NCBI RefSeq assembly: GCF_029946185.1
Contig: NZ_JAQSEA010000068.1
Location: 1-59,235 of the forward strand
Direction of reading: 5' to 3'
Length of the DNA: 59,235 bases
From: Prosthecobacter sp.
Lineage (GTDB): Bacteria; Verrucomicrobiota; Verrucomicrobiia; Verrucomicrobiales; Verrucomicrobiaceae
In this document: positions 10,646 to 20,266 of the stretch, piece by piece
Layout of the letters: every line of letters begins with the position of its first letter
How positions within the stretch are numbered: the first letter of the stretch is position 1
Translations under genes and position numbers: made by a program
Notes under the pieces: model-generated
The model's database searches: none
What the model saw: only the letters and a program-made list of their open reading frames with translations
Told to the model about the DNA's origin: nothing

Positions 10646-11524
10646 CTATTTGGAAGAAGGCTTCCAATCCCCATCCTTGGCTTCGCGGATGTCGAGGATC
10701 GCGATGCCCGGGCGGGTGAACTCGATGCGGCGCTGTTTGTAGAGCGAGCCGAGTGCTTGTTTGAACGCCTTCTTGCTGGCTTCGAAGTTGTTGCGAATGG
10801 CCTCGGGATGGCTGTCATCGTCAAAGTCGAGTTTGCCGCCATTGTTCTTGAGTGCTTCGAGAATGCGATCCGTCAATGAAGCGACACGCTGGTAGCCGGA
10901 GGCATCGAGGCTGAGGTCGATCTTGCCGCTCGGATGGATGGCGCTGACGAAGCCACTCAATTTCTGCCCGATCTGCAGAGGAGCGCCAATGTTGCTGTGA
11001 TAAAGCAGCCCGACATGCGTGCCTTCGACAATGGCATTGTAGCCCAGCGGTGTGCGTGCGGTGATGAGCAGCGAGACGGGCTGCGCGGGCTTGAACGGCG
11101 GGCGGGCGTGGCTCAGGTGGCGCTGCAGGCGTGTGGTGGCGATGATGCGGTCCGTTTTCTCATCCAGCATGATGTAGGCCACGACTTTGTCGCCGACCCA
11201 CACTTGATCAGCCTGCTCACGAAACGGCAGCAGCAGATCCTTGAGCAGTCCCCAGTTCAAAAACGCGCCGATGTTGCGATTCACGCTCACGACTTCCAGC
11301 GTGGCAAACTCACCCACCATGGCGAAGGGTTCCTCAGTAGTGGCTACGAGGCGGTCCTCGGAGTCACGATAAATGAAGACGTCCAAGGCCTCGCCAAGAC
11401 TGGTGCCCTTGGGGATGTAACGGTTTGGCAGTAAAATTTCGCCGTGATCCCCCCCATCCAGATAAATGCCGTGTGGCGTACTGTGGAGGACGATGAGGGA
11501 GTTGCGTTTGCCGATTTGAGCCAT
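10646..11524 (-). CDS. cvfB: CvfB-family S1-like RNA-binding protein
   Basis: The protein starts MAQIGKRNSLIVLHSTPHGIYL and shows successive S1-like OB folds, including EILLPNRYIP near the N terminus and GAFLNWGLLKDLLLPF around residues 85-100. A C-terminal winged-helix-like region follows (GKLDFDDDSHPEAIRNNF). This order, and the length of 292 aa, match the CvfB/YitL family, cytoplasmic RNA-binding proteins that influence gene expression in firmicutes. It is transcribed toward the rpiB-glyA terminator from the opposite side. The target RNA is unknown. Confidence 0.85.
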   Translation of the reverse strand: MAQIGKRNSLIVLHSTPHGIYLDGGDHGEILLPNRYIPKGTSLGEALDVFIYRDSEDRLVATTEEPFAMVGEFATLEVVSVNRNIGAFLNWGLLKDLLLPFREQADQVWVGDKVVAYIMLDEKTDRIIATTRLQRHLSHARPPFKPAQPVSLLITARTPLGYNAIVEGTHVGLLYHSNIGAPLQIGQKLSGFVSAIHPSGKIDLSLDASGYQRVASLTDRILEALKNNGGKLDFDDDSHPEAIRNNFEASKKAFKQALGSLYKQRRIEFTRPGIAILDIREAKDGDWKPSSK

Positions 11525-11563
11525 GAAACGCAGACTAGCCGTGGCTGCGGATCAATCCAGCGC

Positions 11564-12790
11564 CTACTTCACCTTCACCACGACCAGTTTTTCCGCGTCC
11601 CGGGCAAAGAGCAGACCATTCGAATAGGCGGCATGGCTGCGGTGCCCGGCGCGGGTGATCTGGCTGCGCTGCAGGAGATTGAATTTCTTCGAGTCGGCGG
11701 TGAACACCCACAACTCACCGGCTTCACTGTGAAGCAGGATTTTGTCCCCCACCAAGACGAGGGTGCCGCCCGGGATGCGATCCGAAGCTTCCCAGGCGAC
11801 TTTGCCGTCGGCCACGGCGATGCAGCGCAGCGTCATGCCGCTCTCCTGCCGTCCATGCAGGCCATAGACATGCCCGCCGTGATAAACCGGCGTGGTGTAG
11901 TGGCAGTCGAGCGCATCCGGCTTTTTCCACAGGTTGGTTAGTTTGCGTTCAGCCTTGTTCCACTGCCACAGGCCGGCTCCCACATCATAAGCGGCGGTGA
12001 AAAGCAGCTTGCCATCTCCACAAGGCACTGGGGCAGCGGCATTGACGGAGGCATCGATCTGGGGACGGAAGTATTCATCCGCCAGCACCTTGCCGTCGCT
12101 GGTTTGCGCCAAGAGGACACCGCGCCGGGTGAAGAAAGCAGCCACTCCTGCCTCTTCAGGGAGCAGCACAGGGGATGAATAGCTGGCCTCCTCGTCCGTG
12201 GCCTGCCAGACGATTTTGCCGGTGGCGAGATCCAGCGCGATGATGCCCGCGCCGCCCTTTGCGTTCTTGCCTCCCACATTGAGCAGCACTTTGCCATCGG
12301 TGACCAGTGGCGAGCAGGCACGGCCAAAGTACCCTTGGGGCGATTCGAGCTCGGCGACCGTGTCGTAACTCCAGAGCAATTTCCCCGTTTCGAAATCGAG
12401 CGCCTCGACGATGCCTTCCGGGCCATGCGTGATGACTTTGCCTGCGGCGATGCACGGCACGGCGCGAGGGCCGTTGTCGAAGCCAAAGCTGTCACGGTAG
12501 TTGGTCGGATAAGAATGCTTCCAGAGGGGCTTGCCATCGGCGGCGGCTAGCGCCTCGGTGATGATCTCGTTGCCCTGACGGTGCGTTACGATCACGCGAT
12601 TATTGCTGACAACTGCACCGGCGTGGCCGGTGCCCAGCATGCGCTTCCACACGATCTCGGCTTCGGTGCTGCCGACGATGGCGGCTTCGTCAGCAGCAGC
12701 GGTGCAGTTGCGCTGCGGGCCGAGGAATTGCGGCCAGTCACCTGCTTGCAGGCTGGTCAATGCGCAGAGGAGAAGAAGGATTGGGCGCAT
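11564..12790 (-). CDS. Secreted PQQ-like beta-propeller protein
   Basis: The N terminus MRPILLLLCALTSLQAGDWPQ is a signal peptide. The mature part carries typical PQQ/quinoprotein-like propeller blades: GPEGIVEALDFETGKLLWSY, GAGIIALDLATGKIVWQA and CIAVADGKVAWEA. The opening DWPQFLGPQRN is the usual start of this large verrucomicrobial/planctomycete family, whose members mostly lack a known enzymatic activity. It is followed 39 bp later by cvfB and preceded by tsaD on the same strand, so the three may share a transcript. Cofactor binding is not demonstrable from sequence. Confidence 0.87.
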   Translation of the reverse strand: MRPILLLLCALTSLQAGDWPQFLGPQRNCTAAADEAAIVGSTEAEIVWKRMLGTGHAGAVVSNNRVIVTHRQGNEIITEALAAADGKPLWKHSYPTNYRDSFGFDNGPRAVPCIAAGKVITHGPEGIVEALDFETGKLLWSYDTVAELESPQGYFGRACSPLVTDGKVLLNVGGKNAKGGAGIIALDLATGKIVWQATDEEASYSSPVLLPEEAGVAAFFTRRGVLLAQTSDGKVLADEYFRPQIDASVNAAAPVPCGDGKLLFTAAYDVGAGLWQWNKAERKLTNLWKKPDALDCHYTTPVYHGGHVYGLHGRQESGMTLRCIAVADGKVAWEASDRIPGGTLVLVGDKILLHSEAGELWVFTADSKKFNLLQRSQITRAGHRSHAAYSNGLLFARDAEKLVVVKVK

Positions 12791-12807
12791 GAAAATGAGG
12801 GGGGAGA

Positions 12808-13818
12808 TTAACTAACGAGGGAGAGATTGGGATCCACATCCGCCTCCAGGGGAGAGGTGTGGCCAATACTGAAACGTTGCGCAGCGGCAAAGGCAATCAT
12901 GCCAGCATTGTCGGTGCAAAGATCGGGGCGTGCGAGCAGCAGTTGCAGCCCTGCTTTGTCACAGCGTGCGGTGAGCGCCGAGCGCAGGCCGCGGTTGCAA
13001 CTGACGCCGCCGCTCACGGTGACGAGCGTCTCGCCGCATTGCTTCGCTGCGAGCACCAGTTTTTCGACCAGCACCTCAATGATCGCTGCCTGCACGCTGG
13101 CGCTGAGATCCGCCAGCACCTGCTCATTGTTCAAATCGAGGCGTGGCAACTCATAAAGTACAGCGGTCTTCAAGCCGCTGAAGCTGAACTCCAGGCTGCG
13201 GCCATTGAGGAAGCTCCGTGGAAAAGCGAATGCGGTTGGATCGCCACGAGGGGCCAGCTTGTCGATCTCCGGCCCGCCGGGGTAGGGGAGGCCGACCATT
13301 TTGGCGACCTTGTCAAAGGCTTCACCTGCGGCATCATCACGGGTGCGGCCAAGCAGTTCGTAGCGGCCCACTCCATGCACGCGTACAAGCATGGTGTGTC
13401 CGCCGCTGACGATGAGCGCCACACAGGAGCGCACCGGGCCGTTTCCATTCATAAAAGGGGAAAGCAGGTGGCCTTCCATGTGGTTCACGGCCAGAAAGGG
13501 TTTGTTTTCCGCAATGGCGAGAGCCTTGGCCATCGAGGTGCCAATGAGCAGAGAGCTGACGAGTCCCGGCCCGCTGGTGGCCGCAAAGACGGCCATGTCG
13601 CCGAGTGTTTTGCCTGCGTCATCCAAGACTTGCTGAACCAGCGGCCGCACATGCAGGATGTGATTGCGGGAGGCCACCTCCGGCACGACTCCGCCATACG
13701 GGCGGTGGATTTCGATCTGCGAGGCGATGCGGCTGGCGATCAGTTCGCCCTCCAGCGTACAAATGGCCGCAGCAGTCTCATCGCAGGAGGATTCAAGGGC
13801 GAGCAGGCATTCAGGCAT
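12808..13818 (-). CDS. tsaD: tRNA N6-adenosine threonylcarbamoyltransferase TsaD
   Basis: The Kae1/TsaD signature is clear: LALESSCDETAAAI at the N terminus, VVPEVASRNH, and the metal-binding NHMEGH motif around residues 113-118. A C-terminal ASKH-fold signature follows (VSGGVSCNRGLR). TsaD transfers the threonylcarbamoyl group to A37 of ANN-decoding tRNAs together with TsaB and TsaE, which are not in the window. Length of 336 aa is normal. It is an essential housekeeping gene, so the surrounding block 10646-13818 is likely core chromosome. Confidence 0.96.
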   Translation of the reverse strand: MPECLLALESSCDETAAAICTLEGELIASRIASQIEIHRPYGGVVPEVASRNHILHVRPLVQQVLDDAGKTLGDMAVFAATSGPGLVSSLLIGTSMAKALAIAENKPFLAVNHMEGHLLSPFMNGNGPVRSCVALIVSGGHTMLVRVHGVGRYELLGRTRDDAAGEAFDKVAKMVGLPYPGGPEIDKLAPRGDPTAFAFPRSFLNGRSLEFSFSGLKTAVLYELPRLDLNNEQVLADLSASVQAAIIEVLVEKLVLAAKQCGETLVTVSGGVSCNRGLRSALTARCDKAGLQLLLARPDLCTDNAGMIAFAAAQRFSIGHTSPLEADVDPNLSLVS

Positions 13819-13879
13819 GGCAGACTACGAATGGAGTAAGAAGGGGAGTCCAGCATCTGGAATCCTGTGGTTTTGGGGC

Positions 13880-13921
13880 AAAAAGAAGCCGCCGTCCCCC
13901 GGTTGGGTGGGGAACGGCGGC
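13880..13921 (-). terminator. Rho-independent terminator, minus strand
   Basis: Read on the minus strand, GCCGCCGTTCCCC pairs with GGGGGACGGCGGC (one mismatch or bulge) and is followed by TTCTTTTTG. It ends a transcript entering from about 13930 or beyond, for which no firm gene was identified. Confidence 0.75.
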
Positions 13922-14098
13922 GCAATATGGCAGTCTCCTGTCAAATGAGTGCTTGTGACCGTCTTTGCAGTCGGCCTTCGCTTTGGCGTCGTACTTCTCA
14001 CATGCCTTCTTAACTGGAACAGGATGCATGAAGCATCACAGACGCAGCGACAGAACAGTGGCAAGACGGATCATGAGATGATCACACAAGTTCACAAA

Positions 14099-14117
14099 CA
14101 GCCGCACCAGGCGGCTG
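14099..14117 (-). terminator. Hairpin downstream of the small lipoprotein gene
   Basis: CAGCCGC / GCGGCTG with a 5-base loop lies 6 bp after the stop of the 34-residue lipoprotein gene. It is followed only by TTTGTG, so termination may be weak. Confidence 0.45.
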
Positions 14118-14122
14118 CGTGA

Positions 14123-14227
14123 TTACTTGCCGCTCTGCATTGGTGGTGGTGGTGGCGGCGGAGCAGGCTGCTGGCAAGCGGAGAGGACGGCGGAAGCCGC
14201 GATAAGGGTAAGGATAGCGATTTTCAT
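14123..14227 (-). CDS. Very small proline-rich lipoprotein (34 aa)
   Basis: A short frame encodes MKIAILTLIAASAVLSACQQ, then PA, seven prolines and MQSGK. The lipobox LSAC follows a well-formed hydrophobic stretch with a positive N terminus, so export and lipidation after cleavage before C18 is predicted. The mature peptide would be only 17 residues. No clear Shine-Dalgarno is seen, which is common in this genome. Small outer-membrane-type lipopeptides of this kind have no assigned function. It is below the usual gene-calling size and could be missed. Confidence 0.6.
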   Translation of the reverse strand: MKIAILTLIAASAVLSACQQPAPPPPPPPMQSGK

Positions 14228-14416
14228 GTGTGTGGGTGTTAACCTGTTTGTTAAGCTTCCCATCCACCAGACTCCTGGCAGCGGGATTTTTCGAGATTAA
14301 CGACAACTTCTGTTTTTGCAATCAGCCAAATGCATTCTCTGCGAAAACGCGCAGGGGAGGCATAAGAAAGGGGATAGTTGGGACTACCATAATGTCAGGT
14401 CGCAGTTTGAGAAAAA

Positions 14417-14614
14417 TTAGCCATAGGGCCCGCTCTCTCCCAGACCGTAAGCGTTGCCAAAAACCTCACCATCATCTTCGGTGAAAAGGATGCGCAGCGG
14501 CCGGCAGCAGACCTCGCAGTCATAGTCTACATCGCAGGGCACCTCACTATAAGAGGGGGAAGGGACCTCAAATTCCTGAAAACAGCTCGGGCAGGTGACG
14601 GGTGTGGTGTGCAT
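14417..14614 (-). CDS. CPXCG-motif cysteine-rich small protein
   Basis: Starting at 14614 gives a 65-residue protein beginning MHTTPVTCPSCFQEFEVP and containing a second pair CEVCCRPL. This matches the CPXCG-motif cysteine-rich family (zinc-ribbon-like, one CPxC and one CxxC). A longer frame from 14713 adds 33 residues with no similarity. The family is widespread in proteobacteria and Verrucomicrobia. Its role is unknown, but four cysteines suggest one bound zinc. Confidence 0.75.
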   Translation of the reverse strand: MHTTPVTCPSCFQEFEVPSPSYSEVPCDVDYDCEVCCRPLRILFTEDDGEVFGNAYGLGESGPYG

Positions 14615-14749
14615 CAATGAATGACAATGAAACGTTCTTTGGGGGGCTGGGTTCGCAGCTTTCTCATTTAAGCTTGTAGCGAGGTTTTGAGCATAAACTC
14701 CGCAGTAACTCATGACGCAAACTGCATAAATCAGGGAAACCCTGATTTA

Positions 14750-17452
14750 TCATTTCAACCCTGCGAGATAGGCGATGATGTCTGCTGCTTCCTGCTCATT
14801 CAGGCTTTGCAACAGCCCTTCCGGCATCAGTGAAACTGGCTGGGGTTGTTGGCTTTTGATTTGGTCTCGCGCAATCGTTTGCGGCTGGCCGGTTGGGAGT
14901 TTGAGGGTGATGGCAGCATCAGCAGCATGGACGAGGAAGCCGCTTTGCAAACTGCCATCCTTTAAGGTGACGATCCATGTCTCGTAGCCTTTGGCGATGG
15001 TCTTCGAAGGCTGGTGCAGGCTTTCGAGGATCTGCTCACGCCGCAGACGCCCGCCCACCTTGCTCAAGTCCGGGCCGAAATCGCGGCCTGTGCCGTTGAC
15101 GATGTGGCAGGCGAAACAGGCAGCCATTTTGCCGGTCATGCTGAGGAGTTCACCGCCGCGCTTTGCATCGCCTTGGGCCGTGAGGAGTTTTTTCGCGTCG
15201 AAGTTCATGCCCAGGGTTTTCACGCGTTGTTCAGGCGGCAGGAAGCGTTCGAAATAGCAGGCAATGGCGGGATTGGAAATCTTGGCCAATGAGGGGTCAA
15301 ACTTGGCTTCGTTTCGTGCAATCAAGTTTGCCATGACAAGGGCTTCACTGGGAGTGTTCGGGGACGCGGGCTTCTGAGGCGTCGCTGCCCCCTGACCAAT
15401 CCAGTCCCACAACACCTGGAAACCATGAGGGTCGATTTCACGGGCACCGATCATGGGCATGTGGCCGCTGCCGCTGCGGGCGATGCGCGCGAGCAGCACA
15501 CTCTGTTCGGGCTTTCCGGGTGAGATGACGCGGCCGTCCGTCAGTGCAAAATCACCCCGGGTGGGCTTCTCACCCATCATCATCGTCTCAGCCGTGGGCA
15601 GATCCGCATTCAGCATCAATGGCACACTGCCGCCGCCATGACGGCGATGACAATGGGCGCAGTTCGCGTGCAGCCACGAACGGGCGCGGGTTTCGAGATC
15701 GGCTTTGGTGACGTGACTGGAGACGAGGTGACTCTTAAACTGGTCGAGGAAGGGGCCGTCGAAGAGAGCAGGTGATTCGGAGGGCTTTTTGCCGGCGATG
15801 CTAATGAGTTGATCCGGCTGAAAGCCTAGCGCAAAGCCGCTCCAGTTGTTGTGGCAGCGGGCGCATTCGGCGCGGCCATGAATGCGCCAGGGGAGCTCAA
15901 TGTTGAGTTCCGTACCATTACTGTCGACGAGTTCGGCGTCGGTGCCGGATTTGTTCCAGTGATAGGAATAACCGTTCCATGTCTCGCCGTCGTAGTGGAG
16001 CACTTGCGTTTCGATGCGTCTCTGCGCTAACAAGATGGTGCGGGCGAGCACGGATTCGGCGGGCCATTCGACTTTGTAGTTCGGTTTGGCGGGATTGCCG
16101 CTGATGGTCGTTTTGATGCGCTTGCCTTCAGGCAAAGCAACGAAACGCTGCGCAATTGCACCATCCTGCCACATCGGCTCGGCGATCTCGAAAGGGAGAA
16201 CGCCTGCGGCGGTTTTTTGCATTGCGGTGTGGCTGAAAAGGCCGGTCTCGCTGAGCTTGCGTGGGAACTGCGTCGGTTTGCCGACGGCGGGATTGGGCGC
16301 GAGGCGGTAGATGCGCGTGTCTTTTTCCCAGTTCATCCAGTACACCTCGCCGTCCTCGCTTTGTCCGAAGGTCACGATCTTGTGCGGCGTGTCAGCGATT
16401 TCCTCGCGGCGGGTGACTTGTTTGCCATCATGCCACAGCGCCCAGATCTTGCCGGTTTCGTAGTCGCCGTAGATGTAGGCGTCGCGCAGTTCGGGAAACC
16501 GCGTGCCGTGGTACACGTAACCGCCGGTGATGCTGGCAGCCTCGGTGTGTGGATGCGCGGCCACGGGCGGGATGATGGGCTCGGGGCGCTGGGTTTCGGG
16601 CTTGATCGGCTGGCTCGCCTCATAAGCGCTCCAGCCATGATTGCCGCCGCGTTGCACCAGATGAATCATTTCCCACAGCTCCCAGCCGACATCGCCGCAC
16701 CACAGGCGACCTTTGGCATCAAAGCTGATCTTCCATGGATTGCGAAAGCCGAAGGCCCAGATCTCCGGTCTGGCCTGCGGTGTTTTTAAAAAGGGATTGT
16801 CCGGTGGGATGGCATACGCCTTGCCGTTTTCCTCATGATCCACATCGATGCGCAGGATGGATGACAGCAGGTCGCTGATGTCCTGCCCGGTGTTCAGCGG
16901 ATCGGGGGGAGAGGGGACTTCAGAGTCGCCGGTGGAGATGTAGAGCCTGCCATCGGGGCCGAATTGCAGCGATGCACCGTTATGGCCGCCGCTGCGCCAC
17001 GTCAGCAGCACGGTTTCCGATTTGGGATCAAGCATCGGCGGCTCCTGCTGGGTGAGTTTGAAACGCGAGAGCTTCGTGCCATCGGGAACTTTGTCGCCAT
17101 ACGCATAGCAGAGGAAGACGAAACCGTTCTCCCGCCACTGGGGATGAAACGCGATGCCGTAGGCGTATTGCAGCAGCGGATGTGCCGGCTTGAGATCGAT
17201 GAGCAGGTCCTTTTGCTTCGCGTCAGGTGTGTCCTTGAAGCTCCAGATTTTGCCTTCCTTTTCGACAGCTACAAAGCGCTGCGCACCGGGCACGGCGATC
17301 ATCTCCAAGGCGTCATGAAGTTCTATGGAAGCAAAGGTTTGCTCCGCGATGCAGGGCTTCGGTGCTTCCGGTGAACCGTGAATGCGTGAAGTGGACCACT
17401 GCGCATGAAGCACGGTGGTGCAGGCGAGGCAGAGGAGAAACGCTCGGTTCAT
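14750..17452 (-). CDS. PQQ-type sugar dehydrogenase fused to multihaem cytochrome modules
   Basis: From 17452 the protein starts MNRAFLLCLACTTVLHAQW, a signal peptide. Residues ~30-420 form a glucose/sorbosone dehydrogenase (GSDH) propeller with HPQWRENGFVFLCYAYGDKV, GGHNGASLQFGPDGRLY and WCGDVGWELWEMI. The C-terminal part holds three CxxCH haem sites: CARCH, CAHCH and CFACH. The last sits in the planctomycete/verrucomicrobial haem-binding domain ending EQEAADIIAYLAGLK. The architecture implies periplasmic oxidation of a sugar or alcohol with electrons passed along the fused haems. Substrate and quinone dependence are inferred from family. Confidence 0.9.
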   Translation of the reverse strand: MNRAFLLCLACTTVLHAQWSTSRIHGSPEAPKPCIAEQTFASIELHDALEMIAVPGAQRFVAVEKEGKIWSFKDTPDAKQKDLLIDLKPAHPLLQYAYGIAFHPQWRENGFVFLCYAYGDKVPDGTKLSRFKLTQQEPPMLDPKSETVLLTWRSGGHNGASLQFGPDGRLYISTGDSEVPSPPDPLNTGQDISDLLSSILRIDVDHEENGKAYAIPPDNPFLKTPQARPEIWAFGFRNPWKISFDAKGRLWCGDVGWELWEMIHLVQRGGNHGWSAYEASQPIKPETQRPEPIIPPVAAHPHTEAASITGGYVYHGTRFPELRDAYIYGDYETGKIWALWHDGKQVTRREEIADTPHKIVTFGQSEDGEVYWMNWEKDTRIYRLAPNPAVGKPTQFPRKLSETGLFSHTAMQKTAAGVLPFEIAEPMWQDGAIAQRFVALPEGKRIKTTISGNPAKPNYKVEWPAESVLARTILLAQRRIETQVLHYDGETWNGYSYHWNKSGTDAELVDSNGTELNIELPWRIHGRAECARCHNNWSGFALGFQPDQLISIAGKKPSESPALFDGPFLDQFKSHLVSSHVTKADLETRARSWLHANCAHCHRRHGGGSVPLMLNADLPTAETMMMGEKPTRGDFALTDGRVISPGKPEQSVLLARIARSGSGHMPMIGAREIDPHGFQVLWDWIGQGAATPQKPASPNTPSEALVMANLIARNEAKFDPSLAKISNPAIACYFERFLPPEQRVKTLGMNFDAKKLLTAQGDAKRGGELLSMTGKMAACFACHIVNGTGRDFGPDLSKVGGRLRREQILESLHQPSKTIAKGYETWIVTLKDGSLQSGFLVHAADAAITLKLPTGQPQTIARDQIKSQQPQPVSLMPEGLLQSLNEQEAADIIAYLAGLK

Positions 17453-17547
17453 CCGCCCATCATGGAATGCGCAGGCACCATGCGCCAAGCATGAAATGCG
17501 CAAGGTTGTGATTGTGTGCCGCCACGCTTTCCGCGTATTCTCGCCGT

Positions 17548-18417
17548 ATGAAGAACGTCCCCCGCTTTGCGTTGCTGATCTGGCTGAGCGTCGCGGCCGG
17601 GATGCTGCGTGCCGTCGATCGTGCGGGAGAGCTTGTGGAAGTGGGCCGCCATGCCACCACGCGCAGCGGCGTCACGCTGCGGGAAAAGCGCGAGGTGCGG
17701 GTGGATGCGGGCACCACCAAGCAGGAAACCGGCACGAACGCCATCACGGTGACCACCCGCTATGTGCAGCGGGTGAATCTGGTGCGGCGTCTTCTGAACG
17801 CTGATTCCGAAGAGCTTCAGGTGCGTGAATACGTGAAGGAGTGCGTGAATTTCACCGGCCAGCCTCCCTCCCCCAATGAAAATAGGGCCTTGCTGGGCAA
17901 GGAGCTGCGTGCCCGGAAAAAAGGCGGCCATTGGGACTACAATCTGCATCAGGGCAGGTCCTCAGCCGAAGAGGCGCAATCTCTGGCCGACCTCGCCTTT
18001 GGCGCCGATTTGCTCGAAATCCTGCCTCTGGGCATCGGCACCGGAATGCGCAGGCCGGGAGAGCACTGGAAAGTCGAACCCGCCTCTTCCGGAGGCAAAG
18101 ACCGCGGATTCATCATTCTAGAGGAGCTCGAAACCACCTTTATCTCCCTGGAGGTCAAACCCGACGGGTCGTATGCGACATTCACCATCGAAGGTAAATT
18201 TCATATCGAACGGCCCATGACGCTCAATGCCCGCATGGAGGTCAGTTTCACCGCCACCATCGTCCGCCGGCTGTCGGACATGCTCGATGTGGAGACCAAG
18301 GCCTCCGGCCAGTTTCTCGCCTCCGCGCAGGCAGCGGGGCCAAAGCGCGAAAAAATTCAGCTCAATTACGATTACCCCTTCACCTTGGTTCGCACTCAGG
18401 CGGTGGAGGGCAAGTAG
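17548..18417 (+). CDS. Secreted hypothetical protein
   Basis: The start at 17548 gives [24 protein letters not shown], a plausible signal peptide. A start at 17512 would place 12 extra residues before it. The mature protein (~265 aa) is rich in beta-strand-like alternation and charged residues, with no cysteine pairs, catalytic motif or repeats that I recognise. It is divergent from the multihaem dehydrogenase gene, with about 95 bp between the starts for both promoters. Function unknown. Confidence 0.75.
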   Translation: MKNVPRFALLIWLSVAAGMLRAVDRAGELVEVGRHATTRSGVTLREKREVRVDAGTTKQETGTNAITVTTRYVQRVNLVRRLLNADSEELQVREYVKECVNFTGQPPSPNENRALLGKELRARKKGGHWDYNLHQGRSSAEEAQSLADLAFGADLLEILPLGIGTGMRRPGEHWKVEPASSGGKDRGFIILEELETTFISLEVKPDGSYATFTIEGKFHIERPMTLNARMEVSFTATIVRRLSDMLDVETKASGQFLASAQAAGPKREKIQLNYDYPFTLVRTQAVEGK

Positions 18418-18506
18418 TCGCGTCCCGCAAAAAATCGTCTTTCATATTCGACTTTCCCGGATCTTTCTCCTTCTTTCCCTCCTCAACTCAACCATACAAA
18501 CCTGAC

Positions 18507-19508
18507 ATGCCACGCCCAGTCACTCTTTTCACCGGCCAGTGGGCCGATCTTCCTGTTGATACCATGATCCAGAAGGCCAAGGCCTTTGGATACGACGGTG
18601 TCGAACTTGCCTGCTGGGGCGACCATTTCGAAGTGGACAAGGCCGACCAGGCCTACTGCGATGACAAGCGCGCCAAACTGAAGGCCGCAGGCATGCAGTG
18701 CCACGCCATCTCCACCCATCTCGTCGGTCAGGCCGTGTGCGACAACATCGACCCACGTCACGCCCAGATTCTTCCCGCTCACATTTATGGGGACGGCAAT
18801 CCTGAAGGCGTCCGCCAGCGTGCCGCTGAAGAACTCATCAAGACCGCGCATGCCGCCAAGCGTTTCGGCATCAGCGTCGTGAACGGCTTCACCGGCAGCA
18901 GCATCTGGCACCTCGTCTATTCCTTCCCGCCAAACCTCCCCGGCCAGATTGACGCCGGCTACAAGGACTTCGCCAAGCGCTTCACCCCGATCTTCGACGA
19001 GTATCAAAAACTCGGCATTCGCTACGCGCTTGAAGTACATCCGACTGAGATCGCCTTCGACATCGCCAGCGCCGAGCGTGCGCTACAGGCCGTCGATTAC
19101 CATCCTGCTTTTGGCTTCAACTACGACCCCAGCCACTTCGGCTACCAGGGCGTCGATTACGTGAAGTTCCTCTACAAATTCAGCGACCGCATTTTCCACG
19201 TCCACATGAAGGACGTCGCGTGGGGCATCGGTGATGGCACCGCCGGCGTCTTCGGCGGCCACGTCGATTTCCACAAACCTAGCCGCTACTGGGACTTCAA
19301 GTCCGTGGGCCGTGGCAACATCAACTTCGAGCGCATCATCCGCGCCCTCAACGACATCGACTACGGTGGCCCGCTGAGCGTCGAGTGGGAAGACGGCGCG
19401 ATGGATCGCGAGTTCGGCGCCACCGAATCCGCCGCCTTCTGCAAGAAGATCGACTTCCCGCCTTCGAAGATCATCTTCGACGCGCAGTTCGCCGAGAACA
19501 GCAAGTGA
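18507..19508 (+). CDS. Sugar phosphate isomerase/epimerase (xylose isomerase-like TIM barrel)
   Basis: The protein begins [16 protein letters not shown] and follows the AP-endonuclease-2 / xylose-isomerase-like fold. Barrel strands end in metal-site residues: [49 protein letters not shown] and [10 protein letters not shown]. Glu, Asp, His and Glu at these positions would bind a divalent metal for keto-aldose isomerisation. There is no signal peptide, so it acts in the cytoplasm. Length of 333 aa is normal. The precise sugar is unknown. A GC-rich hairpin follows. Confidence 0.88.
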   Translation: MPRPVTLFTGQWADLPVDTMIQKAKAFGYDGVELACWGDHFEVDKADQAYCDDKRAKLKAAGMQCHAISTHLVGQAVCDNIDPRHAQILPAHIYGDGNPEGVRQRAAEELIKTAHAAKRFGISVVNGFTGSSIWHLVYSFPPNLPGQIDAGYKDFAKRFTPIFDEYQKLGIRYALEVHPTEIAFDIASAERALQAVDYHPAFGFNYDPSHFGYQGVDYVKFLYKFSDRIFHVHMKDVAWGIGDGTAGVFGGHVDFHKPSRYWDFKSVGRGNINFERIIRALNDIDYGGPLSVEWEDGAMDREFGATESAAFCKKIDFPPSKIIFDAQFAENSK

Positions 19509-19550
19509 TGGGGTTCGCGCACTCTCTGTGTGCGGTATCTGAATCTCTCC

Positions 19551-19582
19551 AACGGCCCGGGATCACCTCCCGGGCCGTTTCA
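19551..19582 (+). terminator. Terminator hairpin after the TIM-barrel epimerase
   Basis: A 12-bp perfect stem AACGGCCCGGGA / TCCCGGGCCGTT with a 5-base loop (19551-19579) is followed by a weak U-run (TTTCATT, counting the stem end). It lies 43 bp after the stop. Confidence 0.75.
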
Positions 19583-19623
19583 TTGATTGAATCAAATCTT
19601 CAACGTGGTACCTTTTGCCTATC

Positions 19624-20217
19624 ATGGGTATCGTAAAAGCCAGAACCAAATACACGGTCGAGCAGTTCTATGAACTTGAAGAAAACGAGGTGTATAAAAG
19701 CGAGTTCCATGACGGCGAGATATTTGCCATGGCAGGCGGCAGTCCGGAGCACAGTTTGATTGTGGCCAACCTTCTTCGAGAGCTCGGCAACAGGCTCAAA
19801 GGCAAAGTGTGCACGCCTTACGATAGCAATCTGCGCGTTAAAGTTCCAGCCACCGGACTGGTCACCTACCCGGATGCTTCGGTGTTTTGCAAGAAGCTGG
19901 AATTCGATCCCAAGGACAAGCGGCAGCAGACCGCCATCAATCCCACGATTGTCTTCGAGGTGCTTTCTAAATCGACGGAAAGCTATGATCGGGGCAAGAA
20001 GGCCGAGAACTATCGCCAGCTTGAATCCCTCAAAGCTTACGTGCTCATTTCCCAGAGCAGCCCGCACATTGAAATCTACGAACGCCACGGCGATGGCTTC
20101 TGGTTCCTGACTGAAGCCAAGGGGCTCGATCAGGAACTCTCCATCAATAGCCTCGGCCTCAAGCTTCCTTTGGCGGAGGTCTATGACCGCATGAAGTTTG
20201 GGAAGTTGAAGCCGTAA
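19624..20217 (+). CDS. Uma2-family endonuclease (DUF820)
   Basis: The protein starts MGIVKARTKYTVEQFYELEE. A PD-(D/E)XK-like fold typical of Uma2/DUF820 is seen: YKSEFHDGEIFAMAGGSPEH, YPDASVFC, PTIVFEVLSKSTESYDRGKK and KAYVLISQSSPHIEIYER. The Asp in the YPDASV motif and the E/K of the FEVLS...K region would be the catalytic residues. The family is abundant in cyanobacteria, Planctomycetes and Verrucomicrobia. It occurs as dispersed singletons of uncertain biological role, possibly linked to mobile elements. The upstream TTG at 19615 is less likely than this ATG. Confidence 0.88.
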   Translation: MGIVKARTKYTVEQFYELEENEVYKSEFHDGEIFAMAGGSPEHSLIVANLLRELGNRLKGKVCTPYDSNLRVKVPATGLVTYPDASVFCKKLEFDPKDKRQQTAINPTIVFEVLSKSTESYDRGKKAENYRQLESLKAYVLISQSSPHIEIYERHGDGFWFLTEAKGLDQELSINSLGLKLPLAEVYDRMKFGKLKP

Positions 20218-20266
20218 CCTCGTTTGAGATTGGTGAATTCTATGGTGAAAGGATGTGATTGAAGTG

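Larger units (their letters stand above)
13819..14122. other. 304-bp gap holding a strong minus-strand terminator and an unresolved small reading frame
   Basis: No confident gene is present. The minus strand has a reading frame beginning with an ATG at 14029 (MHPVPVKKACEKYDAKAKADC) that looks coding-like for ~30 residues. It then runs on into a terminator hairpin at 13880-13921. Upstream in the same frame, separated by a TGA, is a signal-peptide-like MIRLATVLSLRL. This may be a decayed small secreted-protein gene or chance. The strong terminator implies a short transcript ends here. Confidence 0.4.
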
